Below are positions 60,923 to 64,000 of a stretch of 64,000 nucleotides of DNA, one piece after another (the stretch's first letter is position 1; every line of letters starts with the position of its first letter). Origin of the DNA: Magnolia sinica (taxonomy: Eukaryota; Streptophyta; Magnoliopsida; Magnoliales; Magnoliaceae); the NCBI RefSeq assembly GCF_029962835.1, contig NC_080584.1, positions 78,768,862-78,832,861 on the forward strand. The letters are read 5' to 3'. The notes beneath the pieces are model-generated. The model saw only the letters and a list, made by a program, of their open reading frames with translations. It did not search any database and was not told the origin of the DNA. A program made the translations under genes and the position numbers.

Positions 60923-60959
60923 AATTCAAAACTAATCCCACTTCATTTAATGAACTTAT

Positions 60960-60970
60960 CTCTAATACCA
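60960..60970 (-). other. Copia-3 primer-binding site
   Basis: CTCTAATACCA on the plus strand reads TGGTATTAGAG on the minus strand, one transition from the copia tRNA-Met site. It lies three bases from the LTR. Confidence 0.8.
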
Positions 60971-60973
60971 CTT

Positions 60974-61321
60974 TATTGGGGGCCGTTGCACAAAACAGTA
61001 GGATCTAACCTCCCAAAAACATTAGAATTATGTGATAATAAAGCAATGAAATAAATCAAAGTACAAACCACACGACACAATAGATTTTTATGTAGAAAAC
61101 CCTCAAACAAGTAAAAACCACGGGACCTCATCCAGATCAACAATCCACTATGAAGTAGAACATTATAACCGATCACAAGCACACACCGCTTGGATTAAAC
61201 CTTATTCACTCATGCAGCAGTGGATAAATAATAAGAGAATAAAGAAAAATGAAGAGATCTCACCCATTACGAGGATGTAGAAGCACTGAGATGTCAAGTA
61301 CACAATAGATCACCTCTATAA
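60974..61321 (-). repeat. Copia-3 5' LTR, truncated by a CACTA-type element
   Basis: It matches the first about 350 bp of 56256-56961 and stops at CACCTCTATAA. The next base starts CACTACAAG. The remaining half of the LTR should lie beyond the far end of the inserted element, outside the window. Confidence 0.85.
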
Positions 61322-61464
61322 CACTACAAGAAAATAGGGTAAAACCGGCAGTTGGTGGAACCCTTTACCGGCTGGAACCAAATCCAGCTGTCAAAAAATG
61401 GTCTCTATTAAATCAAAATGCAAATGCCCTAATCTCATTTTCGACACTTTTCCTCTCCCCATCG

Positions 61465-61468
<4 letters not shown>

Positions 61469-61517
<49 letters not shown>
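61469..61517. repeat. (CT)n microsatellite
   Basis: About 49 bp of CT repeat, followed after a GC-rich 37-bp spacer by a second run at 61555-61595. Open frames through these tracts are artefacts. Confidence 0.95.
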
Positions 61518-61519
<2 letters not shown>

Positions 61520-61551
61520 CCCCCGTCCACTCCCTCCAGCCTCGAGAACCT

Positions 61552-61600
<49 letters not shown>

Positions 61601-61699
61601 CCTCTGGCCAGATCTGGTCCTTTTACTCATTACAAACCGGGGGCTTTTGCATTCCCTTCCCTTTCCTCTCTTTCTCCCTCCTAGGTTTAGGGCTTTTGG

Positions 61700-64000
61700 A
61701 TGAGATTTGACATATATTCTTCAGTGATAGAGGCAATTATTAAGATGTGGTGGCATTGAATTCGTAACTTGCATTTCTTCTTCTTGTGAACCAATTTGGT
61801 GAGACTTTTTTCCCCTTATGATTTTCATTTCACTGTTGATAGTTACATGAAGTTAATGTAATCATATGAAAGTTTTGTAACAGATCAAGAAAGTAAGAAA
61901 ATAATATGAATTTCTATTTTTATTTCACTAAAGCATTTCATTATTTTTATATGAAAATCTGCATGCTAATTGTTCTTGTATTAATCATGCTAGAGGTCCT
62001 GCGTTTCAACTCTCTGTAAACGGGGCACAAATCGTTGTATGCTTGGATAAACCCATTGTATCATCCATCTAGTTGACCCTTCTTTGGTGGACCAACACAT
62101 ATAAATTCACAATGACTGGGGAATTTTCCCCTGTTGACCATTTTTGTTTTCAGTCATCTATTCGATCAAATGGCCAGGACGATTATGTCAGTTTGACTTT
62201 TGAACTATGGTCAAAAGTCAAACTGAGGGCTATATAATTTGATTGGTCTGTTTTCAGATGAATGTGTGTTATGTGTATGGTGGACGAGACAACATAAAGT
62301 GAAGAGTGCTGGTGAATGGCCTGGATCTCCAACTGAGGTTCCCAGAGCAGATTCAGGTTCGGTATCCATCTATTTGTCAACTGAATGTGTCTCATCTAAT
62401 GTTTCGGTACTTGTGTCTCAATTCTGCTCTTTAACTCATCTCAGCCATCGGTTAGCACCACTGATACAACTCTTTTTTCTGGCAATGGAGCTTTAGATCC
62501 TATGGATACGTCTCCTTGTTCTACTAACCACTTAGATGGCATACATGATGACAACACTTACACAAGATTTGCAAATCAACAAAGGCTGGAAGAAGGGCAT
62601 CACCAGAAGCCATAAAGATGTGGAAAGAAAATGGTTTTACTAGGTAAATATACAAAAGGATGTACTAAATGGCTGAATGTTAGCAAGTTGTTAATATTAC
62701 TTGGAGCATAGTTCAAAAGCTTCTACCACTTCTTTCGAATTCAGCGCCATTTTCCATTTATCATCAATATCTTCAAGTCCAATGCCCTGGGTCCTGTTGG
62801 CTTTATTTTGTGTGCATCTGTTAGTCTACTCTTTTTAATGGTAATCTGATATGATTTCCGTTTTAGTTTGTCTTTGGCTCTTTCATTAGCTATGTCTATA
62901 GAAACCATCTGCCAGCGAGATTCAAATGTTGATACCATAACCTACAGATGTGTGAGATTTCCTAGTAGATTAATTTAGCACTATTTGGATATGTAAATTA
63001 ACTTATGAGCCGAATATTTTGCTCAATGTTGTTTAAATCCTACAGTTTTCTGTTCGGATCCTATGATCTAATTGAAGTCTCAGAGGGGGCTGAATTGCCT
63101 TTAGGGAAGATGTTGAAACGTTTGAAATCCCAAAGAATGAAGAAAATGTCTGATGGATAGCCCGGATCTCTTATAATGTGCTATGTTGGAACATGGGCAG
63201 CATCTGGGTTGTCGTGACTGTTGATGGTGGATGTAAGAATGCATTGTTTCTACAATTGAATGTGTCTAGATGCCCAATAGAAATGTCATTTATGTATAGA
63301 CTATTGAGGTTGCTTATGCTGTTTCTAATCTAGATGTGTTTGAGTGGTTTTGCTTCTTTGCAGCTGCAGTCATCAGGATGGAAGACGAAACATCTTCTGT
63401 CGTCTTCGATTGTTTGGAGGGAACATTGGATTCATGGTCCTTCGAATGAAAAGATCAACTAGGTAAGCCTCTGCTCTATTATATCCCCTTGTGTGTTCGA
63501 TCATTGCTCATGCCCCCAATGCAGAACAGAGGAATTATATCCTGCACAGCAGTATCTATGCTATGCTTGGATGTACACAAGGATGGTTTTGTGCTTCTCT
63601 TTTTCATCCTTCTTCGAGGTAACTCAATAAAAAAAAATTGTTAGTCTTATTCTATTGGCAATTTTTATTTTTATTTTTCATTTTACAGTAATAAACATAT
63701 GCTAGAATTCTAGATATTCTATTTAAGAAATTCTGCTTTCTGCTGCTTCATCTTCATCTATGAATGCAGATGGGTATCCAATCTAAGTGTAGTTTGAAAT
63801 CATCCAATCACCCTGCCATGTTTACTTTGGTGAGTTGGCTCTGCCATATTCAGGTTTGACCAGCTCTACTACATAAATCTCCCTTTTCTTTGAATGAGAA
63901 AACTATTGGGGTTCCTTGGGATTTCTATGGCTCCACTGTATGTTTGGCACATGAAAAGCGTGCATTCATAGTATGAATTCAGTGGGTTCTCTGAACTGTT
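61700..64000 (+). other. Interior of the CACTA-type region with possible exons
   Basis: The texture here is unlike the rest of the window: T-rich segments ending in TTTTCAG, TTGCAG or CTCAG precede higher-GC open stretches that end in CAG-GT or TAG-GTAAG. Candidates are 62258-62356 (open frame DECVLCVWWTRQHKVKSAGE), 62445-62615 (open frame starting PSVSTTDTTLFSGNGALDPM, ending TAA) and 63363-63471. I do not recognise the product, and the phases of the first two candidates do not join simply. They may be fragments of a host gene picked up by the transposon, or UTR or non-coding exons. Confidence 0.3.

Larger units (their letters stand above)
56256..61321 (-). mobile_element. Copia-3: minus-strand Ty1/copia element
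   Basis: On the plus strand the order is 3' LTR (56256-56961), RNase H, reverse transcriptase, integrase, protease, zinc knuckle, gag, primer site and 5' LTR (60974-61321, cut by a CACTA-type element). So the element reads right to left, with integrase before reverse transcriptase. The sequence style suggests the Tork-like group, which I cannot confirm. The left LTR is preceded by GGCCC, but the right end lies past the interruption, so the target duplication cannot be checked. All coding parts are disrupted. Confidence 0.88.
61322..64000 (+). mobile_element. CACTA-type (En/Spm) DNA transposon, left end and part of interior
   Basis: CACTACAAGAAAATAGGG is the canonical plant CACTA terminus. 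It interrupts an LTR, and TAA (61319-61321) would be the 3-bp target copy. Subterminal ACCGGC/GCCGGT-like words (AAAACCGGCAG, TTTACCGGCTGG) follow within 60 bp, as is usual for the family. Two CT microsatellites come next. No transposase domain is visible in the 2.7 kb present. The opposite terminus lies outside the window, so size and autonomy are unknown. Confidence 0.72.

Noticed and set aside
61391-61703. Glu/Arg-repeat and Ser/Leu-repeat open frames
   Set aside because: They are translations of the CT microsatellites in the CACTA-type region.

Overview
The window looks like repeat-rich nuclear DNA of a flowering plant. It is almost entirely transposable elements, nested in one another. 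I found no intact host gene, no rRNA or tRNA gene and no bacterial-type operon. The many short non-coding repeats carrying GTGGGCCCAC- and GTGGTCCAC-type words resemble what I associate with magnoliid genomes (laurel and magnolia relatives), but that placement is only an inference. All retrotransposon reading frames are broken by stops and frameshifts, so coding entries are given as pseudogenes. Where an end is called, it rests on TG...CA-type termini, primer-binding sites, polypurine tracts and short target-site duplications (TSDs) read from the sequence. Layout: (1) 1-529 is the end of a Ty1/copia-like element with its right-hand LTR. (2) 1233-10226 is a plus-strand Ty3/gypsy element of Athila-like type. 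It has LTRs of about 2.1 kb, a tRNA-Asp primer site and a gag-protease frame, but no reverse transcriptase, RNase H or integrase, so it is a non-autonomous derivative. (3) 11768-32636 is one plus-strand copia element (here Copia-1). A reversed solo LTR related to the Athila-like family (12248-14420) splits its 5' LTR, and a 13.3-kb minus-strand insertion (16801-30093) splits its pol. That insertion has three LTRs of about 3.4 kb separated by two non-coding internal segments of about 1.5 kb (LARD-like), bounded by a perfect AGGTT duplication. (4) 32642-37216 is non-coding DNA with several short foldback or MITE-like repeats. (5) 37217-39716 and 55294-57778 are two copies of one duplicated block: a Mutator-like MITE, spacer, copia 3' LTR and RNase H end. 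The second copy continues into a fuller minus-strand copia (Copia-3, 56256 to about 61321). (6) 39722-42478 and 53488-55244 appear to be one long LTR-like sequence with internal minisatellites. An 11-kb SIRE/Maximus-type copia element (42479-53487, TSD GATAC) that carries an extra env-like ORF interrupts it. (7) A CACTA-type transposon terminus at 61322 interrupts the Copia-3 5' LTR, and its interior runs past the window end. The order of insertion can be read from the nesting. Copia-1 predates its solo-LTR and LARD-like insertions, the minisatellite-bearing LTR predates the SIRE element, and Copia-3 predates the CACTA element. The most interesting signals are the three-LTR LARD-like array, the gag-protease-only gypsy element, TATA boxes followed by transcribed GA-rich tracts in unrelated LTR families, CGACC(A/G)GTCG-like palindrome arrays shared by two distinct copia families, and possible captured exons inside the CACTA-like region.
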